This document shows positions 34,135 through 42,684 of a stretch of 64,000 bases of DNA, piece after piece (the stretch's first letter is position 1; each line of letters starts with the position of its first letter). The stretch is taken from the NCBI RefSeq assembly GCF_019468565.1, contig NZ_CP080521.1, positions 7,564,001 to 7,628,000 of the forward strand, in the 5' to 3' direction. The notes beneath the pieces were generated by a model that was given only the letters and a program-made list of their open reading frames with translations, was not told the DNA's origin and did no database searches. A program made the position numbers and the translations under genes. Source of the stretch: Pseudonocardia sp. DSM 110487. GTDB taxonomy: Bacteria > Actinomycetota > Actinomycetes > Mycobacteriales > Pseudonocardiaceae.

Positions 34135-36618
34135 GTGACCACGAACCCTTCTCCCTCGCCGGACGGCGGTGCCGGCGTGGGGGCGCTGCTGCAGGCTTGG
34201 CGAGCGCGGGCACTGCTGACCCAGGAGCAGCTCGCCGAGCGAGCGGGGCTGAGCGTGCGCACGGTCCGCCGGTTGGAGACGGGCGCCGCGATGCGGCCGC
34301 AGGGCTACACGCTCCGCCGGCTGATCGAGGCGTTGAACCTGGGGCCGGCCCAGCTGGAGGAGCTCGCCGCAGCAGCACGTGCGCAACCGGTCGGCGGCGA
34401 ACCGGCGGAGCCGACCCGACCACGTTCGCCGTCTCCCGCACACGGCGAGCCGTCGGAGCGGGGCGGGATGCCCGTCCTACGGCAGTTGCCGGCGGCGCCT
34501 CCGCTGTTCACCGGCCGGTCGCTGGAGCTGAGAGATCTCGAACGGGCTCATGACATGGGCTCGGTGGTGATCGTGACGATCGACGGGATGGCCGGGATCG
34601 GGAAGACCGCCCTGGCATTGCACGCCGCGCATCGGTTGTCGGGCGCGTACCCCGACGGGCAGCTCTTCCTGAACCTGCACGGCTACACGCAGGGTGTTGA
34701 CCCCGTACCGCCGGGCGAGGCCCTGGATCGGCTGCTGCGGGCACTGGGAGTGCCTGCGGAACAGATCCCGGCACACACGGAGGATCGGGCCGCGTTGTAC
34801 CGCAGCACGCTGGCCGATCGGAAGATGCTGGTCGTGCTGGACGACGTGCTCAGCGAGGCACAGGTGCGTCCGCTGCTGCCGGCCACCCCTGGATCGCTGG
34901 CCCTGGTGACCAGCAGACGCCGGCTGATCGAGCTGGATCACACACTGACGGTCTCGCTGGATGTGCTCCCACAACCGGACGCGGTCGCGCTGTTCACCCG
35001 CTTCGCGGGGGTCGACGCCGAGGACGCAGGGGTCGACGACGTCGTCGAGCTGTGTGGGCGCCTGCCATTGGCTCTACGGATCGCGGCCGCCCGGCTGCGA
35101 TCGCGTCCAGCGTGGGCGGCGGGGCACCTGCTGGAGCGGCTACGTGATCGGCAGGAACGGCTCGGCGAGCTGGAATCGGGGGAGCGCAGCGTCACCGCCG
35201 CACTGGACATGTCGTACCTGCAGCTCGACCCCGAGCTACAGCGCGCCTACCGATTGTGCGGCCCGCTCCCGGAATCCAGCTTCGACGTCTACGTGGCCGC
35301 GGCGCTGGTCGACGTCACGGAGGACCGAGCCGCGCGACTGCTCGACGACCTGCTCGACGTGAACCTGTTGCAGGAGCTGGTGCCGGGCAGGTACGAGTTC
35401 CACGATCTGGTCCGCTCCCACGCCACTGCGGCGGCGCAACGCGAGGAGCCGGATCGCTTGGCCGCGTTCGGCCGCATGTTCGACTACTACAGCCACACCG
35501 CGTCGGTGGCGATGGACGTGCTGTACCCCTACGAACGGGAACGGCGCCCACCGGCACCCCCGGCCGCCACCCCGACACCCGACTTCGCCGGTCCGGTCGA
35601 GGCCGCCGCGTGGCTCGACCTCGAACTGCCCAACCTGCTCACCGCTGCCCGGTACGCCGCCCGGTTCTGCCCACGCGGGCACCCCGTGCACCTGTCGACC
35701 ACCCTGGATCGGTACCTGCGCACGCGGGACCGCTACGCCGAGGCGGAGGTACTGCACCAGCAGGCGCTGACCATCGCTCGCCGCAACAGCGACGCGGCCG
35801 GTGAGGCGAACGTGCTCACCAACCTGGGCCACGTCTACCGCCGGCAGGGCCGTGCCACCCCGACGGCCGACCACTACCGAAGTGCGCTGGCCATCGCACG
35901 CTCCATCGGCGACCGCCGAGTCGAGGTGGACGCGCTGCTCGGCCTCGGTTTCCTCGCGAGCCTGCAGGGCAGTCACGAGGCCGCCATCGAGCACGTCCTC
36001 CGGGCGCTCGAGATCAGTCGCGGAATCGCGCACCGGAGCGGAGAAGTGGATGCCCTGTACCGCCTCGGCTGGCTGCATCTGACGCAACGCGAACCCGCAG
36101 CGCCCGACGAGTCCGACCCCGGCATCAGGTACGAGCGGGCGGCCAGGTTCTTCGAGCAGGCGCATGCGCTCGCCCGTGCGACCGGCAACTCCCTCAGCGA
36201 ACTCCACAGCCTGCTCGGTCTTGCATGGGTCCACCGGGTGCAGGGCCGTCATGGGCCGGCCGAGGAGGCCTACGCGGAGGGCCTCCGCCTGGCCGAACGG
36301 CTGAGCAACGTCAACGGCGTGTTCGAGGCCTTGGACGGAACGGCACGCCTCGACGCCGCTGGAGGGCGGGCCGAGCAGGCGCTGGCCCGCCACAGCAGGG
36401 CCCTCGAGCTCGCCACCGACCTCGGACAACCCATCGACCAGGCCCGTTCCCACGACGGCATCGCCCGCGCCCACCACGCGCTGGGCCGGCGGGGGGAGGC
36501 ACGCCGACACTGGCAGGCTGCGCTGGACATCCTCTCGGACCTCGGCACGGACATCACCGTGGACGAGGAGTTCGGCACCGCCGAGATCCGTGCTCGCCTC
36601 GACGACTGCGACGCCTGA
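34135..36618 (+). CDS. XRE-type HTH, NB-ARC and TPR multidomain regulator
   Basis: About 827 residues. An XRE HTH comes first (LLQAWRARALLTQEQLAERA, then GLSVRTVRRLETG), then a Pro-rich linker. An NB-ARC ATPase follows, with P-loop GMAGIGKTALAL near residue 155, KMLVVLDDV as Walker B and RLPLALRIAAARL as the GLPL-like motif. The last 350 residues are TPRs (AEVLHQQALTIARRNSD, HYRSALAIARSIGD, RHSRALELATDLG). This is a signal-gated STAND activator as in actinobacterial secondary metabolism. GTG 34135 was chosen because the extra 18 codons from ATG 34081 look noncoding. Target unknown. Confidence 0.87.
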   Translation: MTTNPSPSPDGGAGVGALLQAWRARALLTQEQLAERAGLSVRTVRRLETGAAMRPQGYTLRRLIEALNLGPAQLEELAAAARAQPVGGEPAEPTRPRSPSPAHGEPSERGGMPVLRQLPAAPPLFTGRSLELRDLERAHDMGSVVIVTIDGMAGIGKTALALHAAHRLSGAYPDGQLFLNLHGYTQGVDPVPPGEALDRLLRALGVPAEQIPAHTEDRAALYRSTLADRKMLVVLDDVLSEAQVRPLLPATPGSLALVTSRRRLIELDHTLTVSLDVLPQPDAVALFTRFAGVDAEDAGVDDVVELCGRLPLALRIAAARLRSRPAWAAGHLLERLRDRQERLGELESGERSVTAALDMSYLQLDPELQRAYRLCGPLPESSFDVYVAAALVDVTEDRAARLLDDLLDVNLLQELVPGRYEFHDLVRSHATAAAQREEPDRLAAFGRMFDYYSHTASVAMDVLYPYERERRPPAPPAATPTPDFAGPVEAAAWLDLELPNLLTAARYAARFCPRGHPVHLSTTLDRYLRTRDRYAEAEVLHQQALTIARRNSDAAGEANVLTNLGHVYRRQGRATPTADHYRSALAIARSIGDRRVEVDALLGLGFLASLQGSHEAAIEHVLRALEISRGIAHRSGEVDALYRLGWLHLTQREPAAPDESDPGIRYERAARFFEQAHALARATGNSLSELHSLLGLAWVHRVQGRHGPAEEAYAEGLRLAERLSNVNGVFEALDGTARLDAAGGRAEQALARHSRALELATDLGQPIDQARSHDGIARAHHALGRRGEARRHWQAALDILSDLGTDITVDEEFGTAEIRARLDDCDA

Positions 36619-36655
36619 TCGAGAGGCGCCGTCGGAGGGTGGCGCTCTTCGACGC

Positions 36656-36888
36656 TCAGGCCACGACCTGGCGCTGACGCTCCTGCGGGGCGGCCCTCCG
36701 TACGAGGTCGGGCACGAGCGTCAGGATCCCGAGCAGCGCGAGCACGTCCCGAGCCAGAGCGGCGCGCGCCGGCCGAACCCGTCGATCGCGAGCCCGCCGA
36801 CGGCGGAGCTGACGATGATCCCGCCGGTGATGAACGAGCCGTGGATCGTGTTGACCAGCGGCCCGACGTTCCCGGCGCCGGTGGCCCG
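36656..36888 (-). pseudogene. C-terminal remnant of an MFS transporter
   Basis: Directly after the TetR stop the same frame reads GNVGPLVNTIHGSFITGGII, then SSAVGGLAIDGFG and RRAPLWLG. This is the last-helix region of a DHA1-type efflux MFS protein. Near 36750 the frame breaks, and DVLALLGILTLVPDLVRRAA continues in a second frame to a stop at 36656. The first 300 or so residues are absent. A TetR-MFS efflux pair appears to have decayed by deletion, leaving the regulator intact. Confidence 0.65.
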
Positions 36889-37521
36889 TTACGTGGCCGA
36901 TCGTGCCTCCGGACCGCCGTCGCGGAGGGCGGAGCGCAGCAGCGCGCGGGCCGTCCACTGCATCGTCGACGCCGCCTCCTCCCGCGTGAGGCCGGCCACG
37001 TCGACCATCCAGACGAACGCCTCGATGCCCGTGGCCGCCCGGATCGCTATGGCGAGGCCCCGGCGGTCCAGCCGCGGGTGCGTGGTCGCCAGCGGCGCGA
37101 GGGCGTCCTCGAGCCAGCCGATGACGCGACCGCGGCGCAGCACCGGGCCGGTCGGCTCCTCCCCTGGCTCCAGCGACAGCCGCAGCGACGCGCGCAGCTG
37201 CGCCTCCCAGTCCAGCACGATGCGCGTGGTCTCCGCGACGACGAGCGCGAGCCGCTCCTCCGGGTCCTCCGGCGGGTCGTCGGGGAGCAGCGACGCCCGG
37301 TCGATCTCCGGGTGGGCGGCGACGACCAGCGCGCGCTGGTTCGGGAAGTAGCGGTACGCCGTCGTGCGCGAGACCGCCGCGCTGGCGGCCGCCTCCTCGA
37401 CGGTCGGAGTGATCCCGGTGGCCAGCAGCTCGCGCGCGGCGGCGACGAGCGCCTCGCGGGTGCGCGCCTTCTGGTTGCGGCGGCCGCTCTGCTCGTAGGG
37501 GACGGCGACGCGGGTTGTCAT
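36889..37521 (-). CDS. TetR family transcriptional regulator
   Basis: A 210-residue repressor. HTH at residues 22-67: TREALVAAARELLATGITPTVEEAAASAAVSRTT, then AYRYFPNQRALVVAA. The ligand domain has EAQLRASLRLSLEPG and WMVDVAGLTREEAA. It is divergent from a small cupin gene with a perfect 16-bp palindrome between them. The gene it once preceded on the same strand, an MFS pump, is now only a remnant. Confidence 0.87.
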   Translation of the reverse strand: MTTRVAVPYEQSGRRNQKARTREALVAAARELLATGITPTVEEAAASAAVSRTTAYRYFPNQRALVVAAHPEIDRASLLPDDPPEDPEERLALVVAETTRIVLDWEAQLRASLRLSLEPGEEPTGPVLRRGRVIGWLEDALAPLATTHPRLDRRGLAIAIRAATGIEAFVWMVDVAGLTREEAASTMQWTARALLRSALRDGGPEARSAT

Positions 37522-37550
37522 CAGGCTTCACGGTATCGTACTGTCCTTCG

Positions 37551-37566
37551 TGGGACTCAAGTCCCA
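37551..37566. promoter_or_regulatory. palindromic operator between TetR and cupin genes
   Basis: TGGGACTCAAGTCCCA has two perfect 7-bp arms around two bases. It lies 14 bases before the cupin start, overlapping its leader, and 30 bases before the TetR start. It is the expected site for the adjacent TetR dimer. Confidence 0.65.
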
Positions 37567-37580
37567 TAAAGGAGGCCGTC

Positions 37581-37877
37581 ATGTGCACCGACCCAATCAA
37601 GACGGATCCGGACTTCTACTCGGTGGTGTTCGAGAACGAACGTGTGCGAGTGCTGGAGTATCGCGACCACCCGGGCGACCGCACCTCGATGCACGGCCAC
37701 CCGGACATGGTGATCATCCCGCTGTCGACGTTCCGCCGGCGCCTCACGCTGGAGGACGGGCGCACCATCGAGGTGGAGAAGCAGGCTCACGATGCCGGCT
37801 GGGTGCCGGCGACGGCACACGCCGGCGAGAACATCGGCGACACCGACTCGCACTCGCTGTTCGTCGAGCTGAAGTGA
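37581..37877 (+). CDS. small cupin-domain protein
   Basis: A 98-residue single-cupin protein. RVRVLEYRDHPGDRTSMHGHPDMVIIPLS holds the first cupin motif with His residues, and AHAGENIGDTDSHSLFVELK the second. It likely binds one metal ion. AAAGGAGG lies just before ATG 37581. Similar small cytosolic cupins are often controlled by TetR partners. Enzymatic role unknown. Confidence 0.8.
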   Translation: MCTDPIKTDPDFYSVVFENERVRVLEYRDHPGDRTSMHGHPDMVIIPLSTFRRRLTLEDGRTIEVEKQAHDAGWVPATAHAGENIGDTDSHSLFVELK

Positions 37878-37977
37878 GTCCGTAGGTCCACAGCACTCCC
37901 CGCCGACCCAGCCGATCCCGGCAAAGCGGTTGCTGCTCGAACTGCCGGTCATGCCCCGACGACTGGGCGTTGCAGGC

Positions 37978-38931
37978 TCAGCGCGCGGGGCTGAAGGGCG
38001 CCCAGTGACTGATCGCGAACGTGGCGCCATCCCGACGTACCTCTGCCGCACCCGGCCCGGGCAGATGGGCGGGCAGCACGAGCGCGCGGGTCTCGGCAGC
38101 ACGCTCGAGCATTCGGTTCCGCTGCCGCACGGCGGCGGGCGCGTCCTCGCTGAGGCACACCTCGGCGTGGGGTTCGACGAACTGGAGCGGCGAGTGCAGC
38201 AAGTCGCCGACGAAGAGGGCCCGCTCGGAGCCGGAGCGCAAGCTCAGCATCGATGTACCGGGAGTGTGTCCGGGCATGGCCTCCAGCTCGAGGTTCCCGT
38301 CGATGCGGTGGCTCTCCTCCCACAGATCCGCCTGCCCGTGTTCGTGCACCGGCCGGACGCTGTCCTCGAACATGTTCTGATTGCCGAGCGCGGCGTTGAT
38401 ACCGCCGAGCGACCCCCGCTTGGGGTGCCCGTTGAGCGGGTTCCAGAACGTGAAGTCCGCCTTCGGGATCAGGTAGCGGGCGCGCGGGAACGTCGGCACC
38501 CACTGCCCGTCGACCAGCCGGGTGTTCCAGCCGACGTGGTCGGCGTGGACGTGGGTGTTCACCACGATGTCGACGTCCTCCGGCTGCACACCGGCAGCGG
38601 CAAGCCGCTCCAGGAAACCGGTTCGCAGATGCGCCCACGGCGTCGCATAGGGCCGCTCCTTGTCGTCACCGAGGCCGGTGTCCACGAGGATGACCTGTCC
38701 CTCGCTCCGCAGCACCCACGTCTGCATGTTGGCCTTGAAGAAGGTGGTGCGGGGCTCCCAGAAGTCCGGGACGAGCCAGTCGGCATGACGCTGCCACACC
38801 GGCTCGGGCGCGTCCGGAAAGACCTCCGGCCCGGGGGCGATGGGACCGTGCCACTCGACGACTCGGGTGATCTGGACATCGCCGATCGCGATCGTGTCGA
38901 GGGTGCGCGGGGCGTCGTGTTCGATGCTCAT
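37978..38931 (-). CDS. MBL-fold metallohydrolase (quorum-quenching lactonase-like)
   Basis: A 317-residue metallo-beta-lactamase-fold enzyme. NTHVHADHVGWNTRLVDGQWVPTFPRARY has HxHxDH and the family spacing; AMPGHTPGTSMLSL and FVGDLLHSPLQF give the second His and the bridging Asp. The WVLRSEGQVILVDTGLGDD strand is usual. Similar proteins include lactonases and phosphotriesterase-like hydrolases. It is divergent from an AraC gene 102 bases away that probably regulates it. Confidence 0.85.
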   Translation of the reverse strand: MSIEHDAPRTLDTIAIGDVQITRVVEWHGPIAPGPEVFPDAPEPVWQRHADWLVPDFWEPRTTFFKANMQTWVLRSEGQVILVDTGLGDDKERPYATPWAHLRTGFLERLAAAGVQPEDVDIVVNTHVHADHVGWNTRLVDGQWVPTFPRARYLIPKADFTFWNPLNGHPKRGSLGGINAALGNQNMFEDSVRPVHEHGQADLWEESHRIDGNLELEAMPGHTPGTSMLSLRSGSERALFVGDLLHSPLQFVEPHAEVCLSEDAPAAVRQRNRMLERAAETRALVLPAHLPGPGAAEVRRDGATFAISHWAPFSPAR

Positions 38932-39033
38932 GCAGGCGACGCTACGAGGCTGGCGAGGTTGTTCCCATGTGTTCGTACACCTGTTTTATACGCGATATGA
39001 CTAGACCCGTATCTTCCTGCGTAGTCTTCGGTC

Positions 39034-39990
39034 ATGGACGTCTTCAGCGGCGTGATCGCGACGATGCGGGTGGGCCGCGCCGAGTTCACCCCCAGCCTCC
39101 GGCCGGCCGGGTGGGGTAACCGCTTCGGCCCCTATCCCGGAGCCGGGTTCCACGTCCTGCTGCACGGCTCGTGCTGGCTGGTTCCGCCGGAGGGCAGCCC
39201 GGTACCGCTCCGGGCGGGCGACGTCGTGTTCCTGCCACACGGGTCCGCACACGGTCTGTCCGATCGCCCGGACGTCGCCCTCGCCGACCTCCCACCCGAC
39301 CCCGGCAACGACGCAGCGTCGACGCAACCGGAGACCGCTCGCGCGCACCTGGTCTGCGGGGCCTACCAGCTGGAGCGCCGCCTGGCCCATCCATTCCTGC
39401 AGTCCCTACCCGCAGTCGTCCACCTCTCCCCCGGCTCCCGCCATCACGACCTGCGCAGTGCCATCGACCTGCTCGGCGCCGAGCTCCTCGGGCCTCGTCC
39501 CGGATCCGACGCCGCGCTGCCCGCCCTCATGGACCTGGTGCTCGTCTACCTGCTGCGAGCCTGGCTCGACGAACAGGACACGCAGGATCTCGACCGCGGT
39601 TGGCCCGCGGCCCTGACCGACCCGCTCGTCGCACCGGCTCTCGCCGCGATGCACGGCGAGCCCGACCGCCGCTGGACGGTGCCCGACCTCGCCCGCACCG
39701 TCGGCCTGTCCACCACAGCCTTTGCCCGGCGGTTCTCCCGCGTCGTCGGCCGCCCTCCGTTGACCTACCTCACCTGGTGGCGGCTCAACACCGCAGCGCG
39801 CATCCTGACAGATGACGACGTGCCCCTGGCGGGCGTGGCACGCCAGGTCGGCTACGGCTCCGAATTCGCCTTCGCCACTGCCTTCCGCCGCGAATTCGGC
39901 GTCGCCCCCGGCCGCTTCCGGCGAGGGCAGCAGCGTCATGTCCCCGAGGGGTCTCGCCGCCTTGTTCCCGTCGCGGGAACCAGGCCCTGA
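39034..39990 (+). CDS. AraC family transcriptional regulator
   Basis: A 318-residue activator. The N-terminal cupin (LRAGDVVFLPHGSAHGLSD) may bind an effector; the C-terminal 110 residues carry two HTHs, WTVPDLARTVGLSTTAFARRFSRVVG and VPLAGVARQVGYGSEFAFATAFRREFG. It resembles the cupin_6/AraC group that often sits beside oxidoreductases. It is divergent from the MBL hydrolase, and the TATA-rich stretch 38970-39000 between them likely holds promoters. Confidence 0.87.
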   Translation: MDVFSGVIATMRVGRAEFTPSLRPAGWGNRFGPYPGAGFHVLLHGSCWLVPPEGSPVPLRAGDVVFLPHGSAHGLSDRPDVALADLPPDPGNDAASTQPETARAHLVCGAYQLERRLAHPFLQSLPAVVHLSPGSRHHDLRSAIDLLGAELLGPRPGSDAALPALMDLVLVYLLRAWLDEQDTQDLDRGWPAALTDPLVAPALAAMHGEPDRRWTVPDLARTVGLSTTAFARRFSRVVGRPPLTYLTWWRLNTAARILTDDDVPLAGVARQVGYGSEFAFATAFRREFGVAPGRFRRGQQRHVPEGSRRLVPVAGTRP

Positions 39991-40130
39991 AGGGCACCGA
40001 GATGGCCCGGCACACCGACATCACCGCCGATGCCTCGACCAACTGACCAGGGGCTGGCGAGTCGGGCTGCGAGTTCCTGTCGCGGTGACCGGGCGTAAGG
40101 GCGGCAGGGCGATGAGACGATCGAGCTGTC

Positions 40131-40523
40131 GGGCGTTGCGGCTATTACGAGATGTACAACCTGACGATGCCCTCGGCGTTCAAGGCATGGCTCGACCAGA
40201 TCCTCGTCTACGGCCGCACCATCGGAGGCTCCTCCCCCGTCGCCGGGCGTCCAGCCGTGGTGATCTCGGCTCGGGGCGGCAGCTACGGCCCCGGCGCTCC
40301 CAGGCACGGCTTCGACTACGTCGTACCCGTCCTCGAGGCGCTGCTCGGCAACCAGGACATGCTCGGCCTGGACGTCACCACCGTGATCCCCGAGCTGACC
40401 ATGTCCCCCCACGCGCCGACGCTGGCCGCGCTGCTCCCGAAGCACGAGGCATCCATGGCCAACGCCCACGACCGTGCTCGTGCACTCGCCGCGACGATCG
40501 CCGACGGCGCGGCCGCCGCCTGA
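40131..40523 (+). pseudogene. C-terminal half of an FMN-dependent NADH-azoreductase/quinone reductase
   Basis: The frame reads GYYEMYNLTMPSAFKAWLDQ, the P-MYN-S-P--LK-WID flavodoxin-like motif, then SARGGSYGPGAP and a usual AzoR ending. The N-terminal 90 or so residues with the FMN-binding start are missing: upstream of 40131 the frame is broken and no homologous sequence is seen. ATG 40152 could be used but would give half a flavodoxin fold. A short frame at 40002-40046 (MARHTDITADASTN) may be debris of the lost part. Confidence 0.65.
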
Positions 40524-40737
40524 TCCCCGAACCGACACCAGTGGCTCGTCACGCAGCTTTGGCCGGGCAACTGGTCCAGGTCCGGATCGGTGGGTCGACC
40601 GCCGGGCCCACCGGGATCGGCGGGCTCATCAATGCCCACCAATGACATCGCCGTGACGGTACGGCTCCTCGATCGCCCGGTACGGCTCGATCCAGAAGTA
40701 GCAAGTTCGTGGGCTGGACAGCCGACGTCGCAGGCCC

Positions 40738-41076
40738 CTAGCGGTTGTCGTACTCCGCGCGGGCGGCGTCGATGTGCGGCAGGTGCGTGAGGCTCCACTC
40801 GAGCAGCGGCGCGGTGGCCTCGCGCAGGGTCCGGCCCATCGCGGTCAGCTCGTAGCTGACGTGCGGAGGCATGACGTTGCGGACGGTGCGCGTCAGGATT
40901 CCGTCGCGCTCGAGGTCGCGCAGCGTCACGGTGAGCATGCGCTGGCTGATGCCGTCGATGGCCCGCTTGAGCTCGGTGAAGCGCCGCGGCCCGTCCTCGA
41001 GCATGCGCACGACCAGCAGCGCCCACTTGTCCCCGACGATCCCGAGGACTTCGCGGGCGTGGCACGGGTCCTGCAT
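40738..41076 (-). CDS. HxlR family winged-helix regulator
   Basis: A 112-residue HxlR-type regulator. CHAREVLGIVGDKWALLVVRMLEDGPRRFTELKRAIDGISQRMLTVTLRDLERDG is the signature winged helix, and Cys6 in MQDPCH sits where redox-sensing members carry theirs. AGGAGGT lies ahead of ATG 41076. Divergent from an alpha/beta hydrolase it likely controls. Confidence 0.88.
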   Translation of the reverse strand: MQDPCHAREVLGIVGDKWALLVVRMLEDGPRRFTELKRAIDGISQRMLTVTLRDLERDGILTRTVRNVMPPHVSYELTAMGRTLREATAPLLEWSLTHLPHIDAARAEYDNR

Positions 41077-41150
41077 GGTTACCTCCTGAGAACCGGGGCA
41101 CCGAAAAGTGCCGTATTGCCCGGCGCACCTCGCGGGGATCACGATGCCAT

Positions 41151-41169
41151 CGGTTACCAAATGGTACCG
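41151..41169. promoter_or_regulatory. candidate HxlR operator
   Basis: CGGTTACCAAATGGTACCG is a near palindrome (one extra T in the left arm). It lies 27 bases before the hydrolase start in the 120-base divergent spacer. HxlR members often bind GTAC/GGTTACC-like sites. Confidence 0.45.
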
Positions 41170-41196
41170 AGAAGCGCGAGAAGGAGCCGCACCACC

Positions 41197-41895
41197 ATGG
41201 CCACGTTTCTGCTGGTACACGGCGCCTGGCACAGCGGGCGGAGCTGGGACCGGGTGGCCCCGCTGCTGGAGTCAGCCGGGCACCGGGTGCTCGCGCCGTC
41301 GCTGACCGGTTACGGCGACAAGGCACATCTGCTGGGCCAAGAGGTCGGGCTCGGCACCCACATCGACGACGTCGCCGGCATCATCGAAGACGAGCGTCTC
41401 GACGACGTGGTGCTCGTCGGGCACAGCTACGCCGGGATGGTCATTTCGGGGGTTGCCAACCGGGTCCCGGAGCGGATCGCGCATCTGGTGTTCCTCGACG
41501 CGATGGTCCCCGAAGACGGCGAAGCCGCGGTCGATGTCCTTCCGGTCACCAAGCAACTCATCGACCTCGCCGTGGACGGCTGGCGGGTTCCGCCGATGCC
41601 GGAGCAGCCGCCGCCGCTCGGCCTGTTCGGTGTCACCGATCCCGACGACGTCGCCTGGTTGCGCTCGATGCTGTCGGACCAGCCGGTGCGGTGCCTCCAG
41701 GAGCCGGTCCGGTTGGACGATCCGGCCGCGCGCACGATCCCGCGCACGCACATCCACTGCGTCGCCGGTCGGCCGGCGGGTATCACCCGGCGTCCCGTCC
41801 CCGCGGGCGAGCAGATACGGGAGCTGTCGACCGGCCACGACTGCATGATCACCATGCCCGTCGAGCTCGCCGGGCTGCTGCTCGAGGCGGCCTAG
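41197..41895 (+). CDS. alpha/beta-fold hydrolase (EstC/hydroxynitrile lyase-like)
   Basis: A 232-residue alpha/beta hydrolase. LVHGAWHSGRSWDRVAPLL gives the oxyanion region, VLVGHSYAGMV the nucleophilic Ser, and ELSTGHDCMITMP the catalytic His; an Asp lies in between. It resembles small-molecule esterases of the salicylate/methylketone esterase type. ATG 41197 is preceded by AAGGAG. Divergent from the HxlR gene. Substrate unknown. Confidence 0.85.
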   Translation: MATFLLVHGAWHSGRSWDRVAPLLESAGHRVLAPSLTGYGDKAHLLGQEVGLGTHIDDVAGIIEDERLDDVVLVGHSYAGMVISGVANRVPERIAHLVFLDAMVPEDGEAAVDVLPVTKQLIDLAVDGWRVPPMPEQPPPLGLFGVTDPDDVAWLRSMLSDQPVRCLQEPVRLDDPAARTIPRTHIHCVAGRPAGITRRPVPAGEQIRELSTGHDCMITMPVELAGLLLEAA

Positions 41896-42104
41896 TCCAG
41901 GAGAGACCCCTGAAAATCGGGCGTGCCGGTGCCGCTGGGTTCGCGGCCGGGTTGTGACGATCAGTGGGCACGGGGAAAGTCTGCCCGCGGTCGGTGACCA
42001 CGCCCCGCGCCTCCCACGCCCGTGCGGGCTGTGGTCATCGATCTTGATGCCCGGTGCCGTCCACCCGCGCCTGCTACCGAGGGGGTCCCACGTCGCCGGG
42101 CCGC

Positions 42105-42677
42105 TCACGCCGTCAGCAAGCGGGTGAGGAGCACCAGCTGGGCGTCTGCCTCGTCGGGCCGGATGAGCACGGTGTACGGCGGGAGCGGTGGGAAGTACAG
42201 CGCCGTGATCGTCCCGGCCAGTGGCTGCAGCTGCACCGATCGCCCTTGCGGGCCTTGCGCCAGGTGCAGGTCCTTCAACTCGGCCCGCGCGAGGAGCGGC
42301 CGGAGGTCGGGGTCGGCGTTGAGCGCCTCCGCGACGACGCCGGCCCGCTCGCTCCTGATCTTCGCCACGAAACGGCCGCTCCGTCCGAATCGGTAGCCGA
42401 TGACGGCCGGCGGCAGCCGGACGCCCTCGCGCTTCCCGGTCCACAGGGTGTCGATGAGGGCGCCGAAGATCCGGAAGGAGCTGGCGAAACCGACCTCGAC
42501 GACGACGTCGTGCCCGATCCGGCTCCTGGCGTGTCGGGAACGGGGGTCGGTGACGGGGTGGAGCCCGGCCCGGTGCATGGCGTCGACGGGTTCTTCGAGG
42601 ACGGCGCTGCGGCGTCCCTCGTAGAGCAGCGACGCGCGGTGCCGGAGCGACAGCGGCGCCAGGCGCTCCGACCTCAT
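42105..42677 (-). CDS. hypothetical protein in the amine oxidase operon
   Basis: A 190-residue protein I do not recognise. It is soluble-looking, starting MRSERLAPLSLRHRASLLYE, and contains RIGHDVVVEVGFASSFRIFG and a C-terminal PYTVLIRPDEADAQ stretch. It has no TM or signal. It begins 7 bases past the APC permease stop and ends the amine oxidase-permease set, so it may be a regulator or accessory factor of amine use. The start was placed where the preceding Arg/Ser-rich extension ends. Confidence 0.6.
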   Translation of the reverse strand: MRSERLAPLSLRHRASLLYEGRRSAVLEEPVDAMHRAGLHPVTDPRSRHARSRIGHDVVVEVGFASSFRIFGALIDTLWTGKREGVRLPPAVIGYRFGRSGRFVAKIRSERAGVVAEALNADPDLRPLLARAELKDLHLAQGPQGRSVQLQPLAGTITALYFPPLPPYTVLIRPDEADAQLVLLTRLLTA

Positions 42678-42684
42678 CGCTTCA

